Source of the DNA: Poriferisodalis sp963663635
GTDB taxonomy: Bacteria > Actinomycetota > Acidimicrobiia > Acidimicrobiales > Poriferisodalaceae
DNA length: 64,000 bases
Direction of reading: 5' to 3'
Assembly (NCBI GenBank): GCA_963663635.2
Contig: CAXXMY010000009.1
Span: forward strand, 1-64,000
Below the pieces are notes generated by a model that did no database searches, was not told the DNA's origin, and worked only from the letters and a program-made list of their open reading frames with translations. The position numbers and the translations under genes were made by a program. This document shows positions 24,408-32,697 of the stretch, piece by piece (positions within the stretch are counted from its first letter, which is position 1; every line of letters begins with the position of its first letter).

Positions 24408-25582
24408 CAATCTGGGGTGAGAGCGTCTTGGATGATGTTGTCGGGTGGGATGCCGCCACCGCGGTCGGTGGTGCCATCGGCCCGGATCAGGAACCAGCGG
24501 GGCTGGTAGCTGACGCCGAACGCGGTCCACAGGTCGCCGTTGTCGTCAGGGAGCTGCGGGATCTGCTCAAGGCCGTAGTTGCGCACGAACTGCGACATTG
24601 CCGAACGGGTGTCGCGGCCGGGAATCCCGACAATCAGCAGATCGTTCCCGTGCTGTGATTTCAGCGCTGCGACCGCAGGCGCTTCGCTCTGGCACGCCGG
24701 TCACCACGGCGCCCAGAACCACAACAGCACATCGCGACCGGCCGCCGAACTGATATCGAACAGATCTCCGTCGAGCTGCGGGACGGCCAGCTGTAGCGCC
24801 AACGGGCGATCCTCGGTGCGGGCGGGCTCGGCCGTTGCGGCGTCCCGGTCGTCCGAGTCGTCGTCGTCCCGATCATCCGAATCGTCATCGGAATCGTCGT
24901 CGTCCCGATCATCCGAATCGTCATCGTCCCGATCATCCGAATCGTCATCGGAATCGTCATCGTCCCGATCATCCGAGTCATCATCGGAATCGTCATCGTC
25001 CCGATCATCCGAGTCATCATCGGAATCGTCATCGTCCCGATCATCCGAATCGTCATCGTCCCGATCATCCGAATCGTCATCGTCCCGATCATCCGAATCG
25101 TCATCGGAATCGTCATCGTCCCGATCATCCGAATCGTCATCGGAATCGTCATCGTCCCGATCATCCGAATCGTCATCGGAATCGTCATCGTCCCGATCAT
25201 CCGAATCGTCGTCGTCGCGATCGTCCGAATCGTCGTCGTCGGAATCGTCGGAATCGTCATCGTCCGAATCGTCATCGTCGCGATCGTCGGAATCATCGTC
25301 CGACTCATGGTCATCGCCGTCGCGGTCTACGGAATCGTCGTCCGAATCTTCGTCGTCATGCTCCGGGACGTCGTCGTCATCGTCGTGGCCGTCGTCGCCG
25401 TCCTCGTCGCTGCCGGCAGCGGTGCCGTCGGTCCCAGCAGAGCTGACCGCAGGCGCGTCTGTGCCTTGGACCACGGTCTGGGGTGTCTCGTCGCTGTCGT
25501 CGCTGCAACCGGCCAATCCGGCCGCAACGAGCAGGCAGCCAGCGACGAGACCCACCGCGTATCGCACGCGCTGCGTCACCAC
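24407..25582 (-). CDS. Candidate UxxC thioredoxin-fold selenoprotein, Asp/Ser-repeat lipoprotein
   Basis: Translated with the UGA at 24703-24701 as selenocysteine, this is a 391-residue lipoprotein. The signal peptide has lipobox LAGC (Cys about 26). Residues about 55-250 form an extremely acidic Asp/Ser/Arg repeat. A TlpA/ResA-like thioredoxin domain follows: VLLWFWAPW, then UGA, P-A-C, and after it LLIVGIPGRDTRSAMSQFVR, then the cis-Pro region VSYQPRWFLIRADG. The UGA lies exactly where the first Cys of CxxC belongs, and 97 codons follow in the same frame to a normal TGA. A hairpin with a GGUC loop begins 17 bases after the UGA. The gene overlaps an RDD-family gene. The alternative is a Cys-to-stop mutation in a pseudogene; the intact downstream frame and hairpin argue against it. 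No Sec machinery is in the window. Confidence 0.8.
24663..24683 (-). promoter_or_regulatory. Bacterial SECIS-like hairpin after the in-frame UGA
   Basis: In the mRNA, 17 bases after the UGA, AGCGC pairs with GCGCU. A single bulged C follows, then UGC pairs with GCA, closing a GGUC apical loop. The bacterial SECIS consensus is a short stem with a loop beginning with G, centred about 16-37 bases after the UGA. E. coli fdhF also presents GGUC in its loop. The loop here starts at base 27. The fold is by eye only. Confidence 0.65.
24841..25330. repeat. Tandem coding repeat of the Asp/Ser region
   Basis: About 490 bases are built from 12- and 24-base units, such as TCGTCATCGGAA and a 24-base unit ending CCCGATCATCCGAA, in irregular order. 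On the minus strand they encode alternating S-D-D-D and D-S-D-D-R-D-D-D blocks. Most unit copies are identical at third positions, so the array has expanded or been homogenised recently. It is likely length-variable among strains. Confidence 0.9.
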
Positions 25583-25646
25583 AGCGAGCGTAATCCAGCC
25601 TCGTCGGATTGCATCCGCGCGCCGGTGGCTTGTCTACAGTCGGGCC

Positions 25647-26129
25647 GTGCCCAGCCTGTTCGTGGCTATCTGGCCTCCCGAACATGTGGTCTGCGAGCTT
25701 GCGGCACTCCCCCGGCCACCGTCGCCCGGTGTGCGATGGACAGCACCCGAGCGCATGCACATCACGCTGCGATTCCTCGGCGATTGCGACCAAGACGAGG
25801 CGCTTCGGGCGCTCGAGTCCGCTGCGCTCGCACCGGCAGGCGTCGCGCTCGGCCCCGCTGTCGAACGACTGGGCCGCGGCGTGCTCATGTTGCCTGCCGC
25901 CGGCGTCGACGAACTTGCTGCTTCCGTTACCGACGCCACCAGCTTCATCGGCCAGCCGCCACCGGATCATCCCTTCGTCGGCCATCTGACCATTGCCCGC
26001 TTCAAGCGCACCGAGCCGTCGCTGGACTGGCCCCAACTCGACGAAAAGTTCGCTGTGGCGGAGGTCTGCCTGGTCGAGTCGGCGCCGTGGGGTCACTATG
26101 TAAACGTGGCCAATTTCCCGCTGGGCTGA
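25647..26129 (+). CDS. thpR: RNA 2',3'-cyclic phosphodiesterase (2H superfamily, ThpR/LigT)
   Basis: The 160-residue 2H phosphoesterase has the two catalytic H-x-(T/S)-hydrophobic motifs HITLRFLG (about residue 37) and HLTIARFK (about residue 117), at the expected distance. The start is the GTG at 25647, giving the typical VPSLFVAIWPPE opening. Members hydrolyse 2',3'-cyclic phosphate RNA ends and can ligate 2'-5' tRNA halves in vitro. It is divergent from the selenoprotein gene with a 64-base gap. Confidence 0.88.
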   Translation: MPSLFVAIWPPEHVVCELAALPRPPSPGVRWTAPERMHITLRFLGDCDQDEALRALESAALAPAGVALGPAVERLGRGVLMLPAAGVDELAASVTDATSFIGQPPPDHPFVGHLTIARFKRTEPSLDWPQLDEKFAVAEVCLVESAPWGHYVNVANFPLG

Positions 26130-26229
26130 CGGCGCCAGTCACGTCGTCCGCAGGCACGCCGGGCCCGCGGCATTGTGAGAGCCTGAGATTGCGCGACGCT
26201 GTGAGGCACACGACGCAGCGGGGGGAGAC

Positions 26230-26727
26230 ATGGCATTGCATCACGTCGCATTCGCGACCAAGGATCTTGAAGCGACCCACCGGTTCTACGAGGACCTGAT
26301 GGGGTTTCCGCTGGTCCACGCCGAAGGTGAGGAGCGGCCACCTACGGACGGGCGTCCAGCCGGCTGGATCAAACACGTCTTCTACGACATCGGTGACGAC
26401 GAGTGCATCGCATTCTTCAGCATCGAGAACATGGGCGAGCAGCCGGACTTCAGCACCGACCTCAGCACATCGGTGGGCCTGCCGGTGTGGGTGAACCACG
26501 TCGCAGTGCGAGCCAACCCGCAGATGCAGGACTCTGTCCGTGAGCGCATGACCGAGGCGGGGATCAAGCCGCTGATGGACATCGATCACGGCTGGTGCCA
26601 CTCGCTGTACTACGTCGACCCCAACGGCATCATGGTCGAACTGTGCGTCGACACACCGGGCATCACGGCTGACCCCGACGGTGCCCTCGCCGTGATGCGG
26701 ACTCCGATGTCGGGCGCCTCCGCCTGA
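26230..26727 (+). CDS. VOC-family (glyoxalase/dioxygenase fold) protein
   Basis: The 165-residue protein has one vicinal-oxygen-chelate module pair: ALHHVAFATKDLEATHRFYE at the start with a metal-ligand-type His, a mirrored VNHVAVRANPQMQDSVRERM, and the closing YYVDPNGIMVELCVD with the usual terminal Glu. The substrate cannot be read from sequence. It is the first of four plus-strand genes; the hydrolase gene follows after 16 bases, suggesting an operon. Confidence 0.85.
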   Translation: MALHHVAFATKDLEATHRFYEDLMGFPLVHAEGEERPPTDGRPAGWIKHVFYDIGDDECIAFFSIENMGEQPDFSTDLSTSVGLPVWVNHVAVRANPQMQDSVRERMTEAGIKPLMDIDHGWCHSLYYVDPNGIMVELCVDTPGITADPDGALAVMRTPMSGASA

Positions 26728-26743
26728 CGGCGGTCAACAACCC

Positions 26744-27886
26744 GTGACCGACAGCTCGACCGATCGCGTCACCCGCGAGTTCGTCGCCTTGCCAAGCGCC
26801 AGTGCTCCCCGGGCGGGGGTCGGCGGGCATCCGTGCCAGGGCGTCTATTACCGCCCGGCGGGACACGAGCCGCGGACAGCGCTGATCGCAACCCACTACA
26901 ACATCGATTTCAGCGAGCATTATCTCGCCAGCTACATCGCCGAGCGGGGCCTGGGCTTCCTGGGCTGGAACACCCGCTTCCGGGGTGCGGAGCCGTATTT
27001 TCTGGCCGATCTGGCACTCGCTGACATTGACGTCGGCGTGCGTTGGCTGCGCAGCCAGGGCGTCGACTGCGTCGTGCTGCTAGGCAACAGCGGCGGCGGA
27101 TCGCTCATGGCCACGTATCAAGCCCAGGCCACCGCACCCAATCTGGTTCCCGAATACAGCCGCAGCAGCCTCAACCCAGCGATCGACGATCTGGCGCAGG
27201 GCGACCTGTACGTCTCGATCGTGGCGCACACCGGCCGGGCCGAAGTGCTGACGAACTGGATGGATCCCTCGGTGACCGATGAGCACGATCCGCTCAGCGT
27301 CGATCCGGCCCTCGACCCGTTCGCCCCAGACCGGCAGCCTCCCTTCAGTACCGAATTCGTGACGGCGTACCGAGCCGCGCAGCGTGCGCGCAACGACCGC
27401 ATCACCTCGTGGTGCAAGGACGAACTGGATCGGTTGGCTGCAGCGGGCCATCGCGAGCGCCTGTTCGTGGTGCCGCGGCTGTGGGCCGACCTGCGCATGC
27501 TCGACGGCTCGATCGATCCCAGCCGGCGAGCCGTGCCCGGGTGCTACCTCGGCGACCCGCGCAGGGCCAACTACGGGATCTTCGGCGTCGGCACGGTCAG
27601 CTCGCTGCGGACCTGGCTGTCGATGTGGAGCCTCGGCGACTCGCAGTGCAGCACCGACCAGGCCCGGGACATCACGCTGCCGGCGCTGGTCATCGACGCC
27701 GATGCCGACACGGGCATCTTCTCCTCCGACACCGCCAAGATTGTCGACGCGCTGCGCAGCCGGCCGGGTGCGCCCGACGTACCGATGCACAGCATCGCCG
27801 GCGATCATTACCTGATGGATCCCCCCAGCGCCCGCGCCGAGGCTGCCGACCTGATCACCGACTGGATCCGCAGCCACACCTCCTAG
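26744..27886 (+). CDS. Alpha/beta-hydrolase
   Basis: The 380-residue protein starts with a GTG 16 bases after the VOC gene. The nucleophile elbow is LLGNSGGGSLMATYQ (Ser about residue 115). An acid candidate is in VIDADADTGIFSS and the catalytic His is in SIAGDHYLMDPPSARAEA near the C-terminus, so the full triad is plausible. A large insertion (residues about 150-270) acts as lid. The substrate is unknown; the neighbouring acyl-CoA dehydrogenase hints at an ester or acyl-chain route. Confidence 0.8.
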   Translation: MTDSSTDRVTREFVALPSASAPRAGVGGHPCQGVYYRPAGHEPRTALIATHYNIDFSEHYLASYIAERGLGFLGWNTRFRGAEPYFLADLALADIDVGVRWLRSQGVDCVVLLGNSGGGSLMATYQAQATAPNLVPEYSRSSLNPAIDDLAQGDLYVSIVAHTGRAEVLTNWMDPSVTDEHDPLSVDPALDPFAPDRQPPFSTEFVTAYRAAQRARNDRITSWCKDELDRLAAAGHRERLFVVPRLWADLRMLDGSIDPSRRAVPGCYLGDPRRANYGIFGVGTVSSLRTWLSMWSLGDSQCSTDQARDITLPALVIDADADTGIFSSDTAKIVDALRSRPGAPDVPMHSIAGDHYLMDPPSARAEAADLITDWIRSHTS

Positions 27887-27896
27887 AGTCCCGGCG

Positions 27897-29030
27897 ATGC
27901 CGGATTTCCTGGACGCTGAACACAAGACCTGGCTCGCTGTGGCCGAGCAGCTCGCGTCGGTGTTGGTGACACTTGCCGAGCAGGCAGGCGCCGACGGCGA
28001 TTCTGAGCTTGCCGGAGCCGTTCGGGAGGCATCGAAGGCGGCGGGTGTGTTCGCCATGACGCAGCCGGCGGCATTCGGCGGATCCGAAGCGGGGGCCTTG
28101 GCGCTGTGCATCATGCGTGACACGCTCGCAAGCCGCGGCGTCGGCAACCTGCACGGCATCTTCGGCCCATCGCCCGGCGTGCTGGCGCAGGTCGGAGAAC
28201 CGTTGCGCTCGGAATTCCTGCTGCCGTACCTCGCCGGGGAACTCCGCAGCGGTTTTGGCTTCACCGAGCCGTCCGACGCGCCACGTCACACCTGGGCCCG
28301 GCGCGACGGCGACGAACTGATCGTCAACGGGCAGAAGTCGTATGTGACGGGCGGCGCGGAAGCCGACTTCATCAATGCGCTGGTCGAAGTCGAAGGTGCT
28401 GGGCCGGCAATGGTTCTCATCGAGACCAGCCGAGCTGGCGTGACCCTGGCGCAGCGGTTCGGCACGCTCGATGGCAGCCACCACGCTGCGTTCACGTTCA
28501 CCGATGTGCGCCTGCCGGCGAGTCACGTCATCGGCGGAGCAGGCCGAGGCATGGGCCGAGCGCTGACGCAAATCAGCGCCACGCGCATGGCCATTGCGGC
28601 GGATTGCGTCGGCCAATGCCGTTTCGCCCTGCAGCTCGTCACCGACACGCTGGCGGCCCGAGCCGCCCGGCAGTCGTCGGCCGAACAGCCCAACGCGGTC
28701 GGCACCTCCGCGGAACGAGTGACGCTGGGCAACATGCGCATCGCTGCCTATGCCGCTCGAAGTGCGCTGTACCGCACCGCGCGACTCGTGGACTCCGACG
28801 AGAACGCCGTCAACGAGGTCATGGCCGCAAAGTCGCTGGCGACCGAGACGCTCAGCCGAATCTGCGACGACGCCATCGGGCTCGTCGGCGGGACGGCGCT
28901 GGTCGACGGACATCCGCTCGCCGCCATGCTGGGGCGGGTCCGTGCGATGCGCCTTGCCGAAGGCCCCACCGAGGTACTGGCCGCCAATGTGTCACGCGGC
29001 CACCTCGATCTCGGCCTCGGCCGTATCTAA
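27897..29030 (+). CDS. Acyl-CoA dehydrogenase family protein
   Basis: The 377-residue flavoenzyme fold begins 10 bases after the hydrolase. It shows FAMTQPAAFGGSEAGALALC in the N-terminal helical domain, GFTEPSDAPRHTWARRDGDE at the FAD/substrate strand, and FIVGGTALVDGHPLAA-like (IGLVGGTALVDGHPLAAML), RVRAMRLAEGPTEVLAANVS at the C-terminus. FTEPSDA replaces the commoner MTEPxAGSD, and the catalytic Glu is likely the one in AEGPTEV. It oxidises an unidentified acyl-CoA to the enoyl thioester. Confidence 0.9.
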   Translation: MPDFLDAEHKTWLAVAEQLASVLVTLAEQAGADGDSELAGAVREASKAAGVFAMTQPAAFGGSEAGALALCIMRDTLASRGVGNLHGIFGPSPGVLAQVGEPLRSEFLLPYLAGELRSGFGFTEPSDAPRHTWARRDGDELIVNGQKSYVTGGAEADFINALVEVEGAGPAMVLIETSRAGVTLAQRFGTLDGSHHAAFTFTDVRLPASHVIGGAGRGMGRALTQISATRMAIAADCVGQCRFALQLVTDTLAARAARQSSAEQPNAVGTSAERVTLGNMRIAAYAARSALYRTARLVDSDENAVNEVMAAKSLATETLSRICDDAIGLVGGTALVDGHPLAAMLGRVRAMRLAEGPTEVLAANVSRGHLDLGLGRI

Positions 29031-29054
29031 GCGTTCTGGACCGCGAGGCGAACC

Positions 29055-29399
29055 TCAGTCCCAACCGAGCTCGTGCAGTCGGTCGTCATCGATGCCGAAG
29101 TGGTGGGCGATCTCATGGGTGACCGTGATCGAGACCTCTGAGATCACCTCGTCGGCCGTCTCGCACATCTCCAGGATCGGCAAGCGGTAGATGACGATGC
29201 TGTCAGGCATCGCCAATCCGCCGTAGTCGTGCCGCTCGGTCAGCGGAATGCCCTCGTACACGCCCAGCAGGTCAGGATCGGAGCCCCGGTCCTCGACGAA
29301 AATCGCGACGTTGTCCATCAGGTCACGCAGCCCGTCGGGAATCAGCTCAAGCGCCTCCTCGACGAGCTCGGCAAACGGCTCTTCGTCCATCTCGAGCAC
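29055..29399 (-). CDS. Minimal metallopeptidase-family zincin
   Basis: The 114-residue protein of the possible-metallopeptidase family (MMP-like zincin) has the conserved E-L-I-P and SIVIYRLPI strands and the zinc motif THEIAHHFGIDDDRLHELG (HExxHxxGxxD). These are single-domain putative zinc peptidases of unknown substrate, widespread in Actinobacteria. A GTG at 29399 or the ATG at 29390 can serve as start. It converges with the acyl-CoA dehydrogenase gene. Confidence 0.85.
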   Translation of the reverse strand: MLEMDEEPFAELVEEALELIPDGLRDLMDNVAIFVEDRGSDPDLLGVYEGIPLTERHDYGGLAMPDSIVIYRLPILEMCETADEVISEVSITVTHEIAHHFGIDDDRLHELGWD

Positions 29400-29475
29400 A
29401 CAGACATCCTGCCGACAGGCCGCACGAGCCCCACCGCCACCCGCGCCGCTCGCAGCCCAGCACTAGCGTCCGGGC

Positions 29476-30087
29476 ATGCACGAACTCGTCGTGACCGGCA
29501 ACGATCCGCACGCAGCGGCAGCGGTGGCAGCCCGCGTCAACGGCATCTGCTACGCCGCAGATCCCGAGGACCCACGCGGCTTTCCGTTCCGGACCATGGT
29601 GCGCGCCATGACCGACGACGCTGCGCTGCTCGCTCCCGCTGCGGAATGCGGCACTTATTTGGCGTTCTCCCGCGTGATCCGGGAGCGACCCGAGACGGCC
29701 GAACCCGGCAGCCCGTCACCGGGCGTCACCGCCATCTTCCCGATGGTGCACCACCCGGACCTCACCCATGCCGAAGGCGACAGCCACTGGCGCGACACGC
29801 ATGCACCGCTCGCGCTCCGGCACCATCCGGGCATGTGGGACTACACCCAAATGAGCGTTGTGGCCACGCTCAGCGGCCAGCCGCTCGACGGCTTCGCGTT
29901 GGTGTCGTTTGCCTCGCCCGAGGACCTGCGCGAGCGCTTCTTCGGCGACGACAACGACCGTGAGGTCATCCGCGCCGACGTGGCCAAGTTCGCCGACGGC
30001 CAGCGTTCCCCCCGACGCGTCATCACCACCGAGACCATCTACGGCCAGCGCCCGCCCGTTCCGGCAGTTACCTGGCCACACGACTGA
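29476..30087 (+). CDS. EthD/dimeric alpha-beta barrel-type protein
   Basis: The 203-residue protein has two halves. The second, with HAEGDSHWRDTHAPLALRHH then GMWDYTQMSVVATLSGQPLD and FALVSFASPEDLRERFFGD, follows the EthD pattern of ferredoxin-like dimeric barrels. The first half is more diverged (MHELVVTGNDPHAAAAVAAR). Function is unknown; relatives act with oxygenases or bind small ligands. It stands before an MFS gene. Confidence 0.7.
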   Translation: MHELVVTGNDPHAAAAVAARVNGICYAADPEDPRGFPFRTMVRAMTDDAALLAPAAECGTYLAFSRVIRERPETAEPGSPSPGVTAIFPMVHHPDLTHAEGDSHWRDTHAPLALRHHPGMWDYTQMSVVATLSGQPLDGFALVSFASPEDLRERFFGDDNDREVIRADVAKFADGQRSPRRVITTETIYGQRPPVPAVTWPHD

Positions 30088-30150
30088 GCGCCGGCCGCCG
30101 CACATGCAAGGTTCCGCCTGTCTTGGGCCATGAGTCCTGGGGAACTGAGC

Positions 30151-31443
30151 ATGACCACCGGCGCGCATTCCGAAGGGTTCAGTCGCGCCCGCAAGATCGC
30201 CACGCTGCTCACGCTGGCCGCATCGGCGGCGGTGTCGCAATCGTTCGGTCGTTTCACGTACTCGCTGCTGTTCGCGGATCTGCGCGACGGCTTCGACCTG
30301 TCCAATACCATCGCCGGCGCTCTGGGTTCACTGAACCTGCTGCTGTACGTCCTGGGCTCGCTGGTGGTCGCGCTGACCGTGGGGCGCATCGGTTTGAGCG
30401 GGGCGGTTCGGATCGGCCTTGCAGGGAACGTGGCGGGCTTGGCGTTGCTGGCGTGGAGCCCGAACGTGGGCGTCGCTGCATTCGCCCTCGCGCTGACAGG
30501 CTTTTGTGCGGCTGGTGTTTGGGTGGGCACGCCCGGACTCGCTGCCGAGCTGCTGGGGCCCGAGCGCAGGGGTGCTGCTGCGGGTTGGATGACCGGCGGC
30601 GTCGGCAGCGGCATGGTCGCAGCGGCCGCGATCGACGCCCTGCTGAGCGATCCGGACAGCGCAGGCTCGGCCGAGGCCGTCCTCGTCGCAGCGGACCTCA
30701 GCCATCCGCGCAACGTGTACCGAGTCGAACTCATCATCGGTGCGGTGGCGCTGGTCGCCCTCGTTGTTGCGGTGCGCCGGTGGTCGCGCACACCGGGGCG
30801 CACGGGCTTCGGGGGTGCCCGCGCCGCGCTCGCCAAGGTGCCCCAAGCGGGCCGGCTGATCACCGCCTACACACTGCACGCTTTCGTGGTCACCACAGTG
30901 CTCACGTTCATCGTGAGCCACCTCGAGGGCTACGCCGACATCTTCGACGCTCGGGGCGCCGCGATCGCTTTCTCGTCCATTGGCATCGGCAGCATCGCCG
31001 GTGGACCGATCTTCGGCCGCATGGCGGATCGCCTCGGGAGACGGCGCACCGTCACCATCGGCTTCGCCGTGTCGATGGTCTCTATCATCACCTTGACGGC
31101 ATATCCGGCGCTTTCGCTTGGCGGGCCGCCGCTTGCGTGGGCGTCAGCGTTCGTGTTCGGCACTGCGTTCACGGGCATCATCACTTCGATCGCCGCCCGC
31201 GTCAGCGACAACCTCGCCGGCGACGAGTTCGGTGCCGCCTACGGCGTCGCGACGATCGTCTTCGGCCTCGGCCTGGCGGCAGGACCGCAGCTCGGCGGCC
31301 TTCTTGCCGACCGGTTCGACAGCTTCGGCCCCGCTTTTGCCCTCGCAGTCGCAGCCTGCATCGTGGGCATCGCGCTCACCGGCTGGGGCGACGATCCCGA
31401 ATCGCATGCACCAGCGACCCACTCCGCCGCAACGTCGACGTAG
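30151..31443 (+). CDS. MFS transporter, YbfB/YjiJ-like
   Basis: The twelve-helix MFS protein is paralogous to the one at 17134-18438, sharing VSQSFGRFTYSLLFADLRDG in helix 1. The inter-helix loop GRMADRLGRRRTVTIGF is the canonical MFS G-x3-D-R/K-x-G-R-R motif. The ATG at 30151 is preferred because GGGGA lies seven bases upstream; an ATG at 30130 would add seven residues. Substrate is unknown. Confidence 0.85.
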   Translation: MTTGAHSEGFSRARKIATLLTLAASAAVSQSFGRFTYSLLFADLRDGFDLSNTIAGALGSLNLLLYVLGSLVVALTVGRIGLSGAVRIGLAGNVAGLALLAWSPNVGVAAFALALTGFCAAGVWVGTPGLAAELLGPERRGAAAGWMTGGVGSGMVAAAAIDALLSDPDSAGSAEAVLVAADLSHPRNVYRVELIIGAVALVALVVAVRRWSRTPGRTGFGGARAALAKVPQAGRLITAYTLHAFVVTTVLTFIVSHLEGYADIFDARGAAIAFSSIGIGSIAGGPIFGRMADRLGRRRTVTIGFAVSMVSIITLTAYPALSLGGPPLAWASAFVFGTAFTGIITSIAARVSDNLAGDEFGAAYGVATIVFGLGLAAGPQLGGLLADRFDSFGPAFALAVAACIVGIALTGWGDDPESHAPATHSAATST

Positions 31444-31448
31444 CGGGC

Positions 31449-32693
31449 TCAGCCAATGACGCCCTCGGATCGCAGCGCGGCCAAGCGGGCTTCGTCATAG
31501 CTCAGGATTTCCGCAAGCACTTCTTCGGTGTGCTCGCCGTGCAGCGGCGCAGGCCGCGCCGGCCGAGACGGAGTCGCCGAGTAGAGGGCGGGAGGCCGCG
31601 CCGTGCGTATACGCCCAGCAGTCGGATGCACCGACTCCACGACGATTCCCCGGTAGCGGACGTGCGGATCTTCGATCACTTCCTGGCGAGTGTTGACCGG
31701 CCCAACGGGAACATCGGCAGCGTCCATGAGGTCCACCAATTCGGCGCTCGAGAATCGTGCAGTCTCCCGCGCCAATTCGTCGTTCACGTCGCCGCCGTAC
31801 AGCACCCGGCCCTGCAGGTCCACAAAGCGAGGATCGGTAGCAAGATCGGGCCGACCGAGGGCTTCGCACATTCCCTGCCAGTGGGCATCGGTGGCCATCG
31901 GATACACCATCACCCATCCGTCGGTTGCCGGGAACAGCTCATAGATCGACGACAGGTTGGGCATGTCGGTCTCGTGGTCGAGATAGGTCTCGTTCCACAT
32001 CGCCTCGGGCCACAGGAAATGAATGCTGGCGTCGATCATCGCGAGCTCGATGTGCTGGCCGCCGAAGCCGTTCGCCCGCGCCACCAGCGCTGCGCAGACA
32101 GACTGTGCGACGTTCAGCGACGTCACCTTGTCGCAGACGATCGTCGCCATCAGCTGCGGCTTGTCATTGGCGTCGATCTGCACCATGGGATAGCCGGCGA
32201 TCGCCTGCACGATCGGATCGAACGCCGGACGATGAGAATAGGGGCCGTCAGCGCCGAAGCCGCTGACTGAGCACATCACCAGCTGCGGGTTGATCGCGCT
32301 CAGCACGTCCCAGCCGAGTCCCATGCGGTCCAGCACGCCGGGACGGAAATTCTGGACCACGACATCGGCCTCGCGTACCAGGTCCTTCACGATCTGCTTC
32401 CCCGTTGCATGCCGCAGATTCAGCGCCGCCGAGCGCTTGTTGCGGTTCATCGCAGCCCAGAAGGCGCTGACGCCTCGGGCGCTCTCCACCGACGGACCTG
32501 CGTTGCGGACGATGTCCGGCGCGTGCACGGGCTCCACGGTGATGACATCGGCACCCTGGTCGGCCAGGATGGACGTGCCGAATGGGCCCGAGACCACCGC
32601 CGAAAGGTCAATGATCCGAATGCCGTGCAGGGGTCCAAGCACCGGCCCAGCACTGCGCTGGGACGGCCGAGAAACGGCCTCGGTCGGAATCAC
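31449..32693 (-). CDS. CaiB/BaiF-family (class III) CoA-transferase
   Basis: The 414-residue protein has the family opening GIRIIDLSAVVSGPFGTSIL, then VVVQNFRPGVLDRMGLGWD, the catalytic Asp region IELAMIDASIHFLWPEAM, and PVGPVNTRQEVIEDPHVRYRG. These enzymes move CoA between carboxylic acids. The GTG start lies only five or six bases from the left end of the ISAzo13-like element and has no visible ribosome-binding site, so its expression now depends on the element. It probably once followed the LLM and enoyl-CoA hydratase genes. Confidence 0.9.
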   Translation of the reverse strand: MIPTEAVSRPSQRSAGPVLGPLHGIRIIDLSAVVSGPFGTSILADQGADVITVEPVHAPDIVRNAGPSVESARGVSAFWAAMNRNKRSAALNLRHATGKQIVKDLVREADVVVQNFRPGVLDRMGLGWDVLSAINPQLVMCSVSGFGADGPYSHRPAFDPIVQAIAGYPMVQIDANDKPQLMATIVCDKVTSLNVAQSVCAALVARANGFGGQHIELAMIDASIHFLWPEAMWNETYLDHETDMPNLSSIYELFPATDGWVMVYPMATDAHWQGMCEALGRPDLATDPRFVDLQGRVLYGGDVNDELARETARFSSAELVDLMDAADVPVGPVNTRQEVIEDPHVRYRGIVVESVHPTAGRIRTARPPALYSATPSRPARPAPLHGEHTEEVLAEILSYDEARLAALRSEGVIG

Positions 32694-32697
32694 GTTC

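Noticed and set aside
24407..24598. Separate 63-residue thioredoxin-tail gene starting at the internal ATG
   Set aside because: It is in the same frame as the upstream lipoprotein and lacks the active-site half of the fold. Read-through of the single UGA explains both pieces better.
24841..25330. Possible CRISPR array
   Set aside because: The repeats are 12/24 bases in a continuous coding frame with no unique spacers, and encode an Asp/Ser protein segment.
30123..32270. Long plus-strand frame of about 715 codons
   Set aside because: It is an alternative frame of the MFS gene and antisense of caiB, Arg-rich with no family features.
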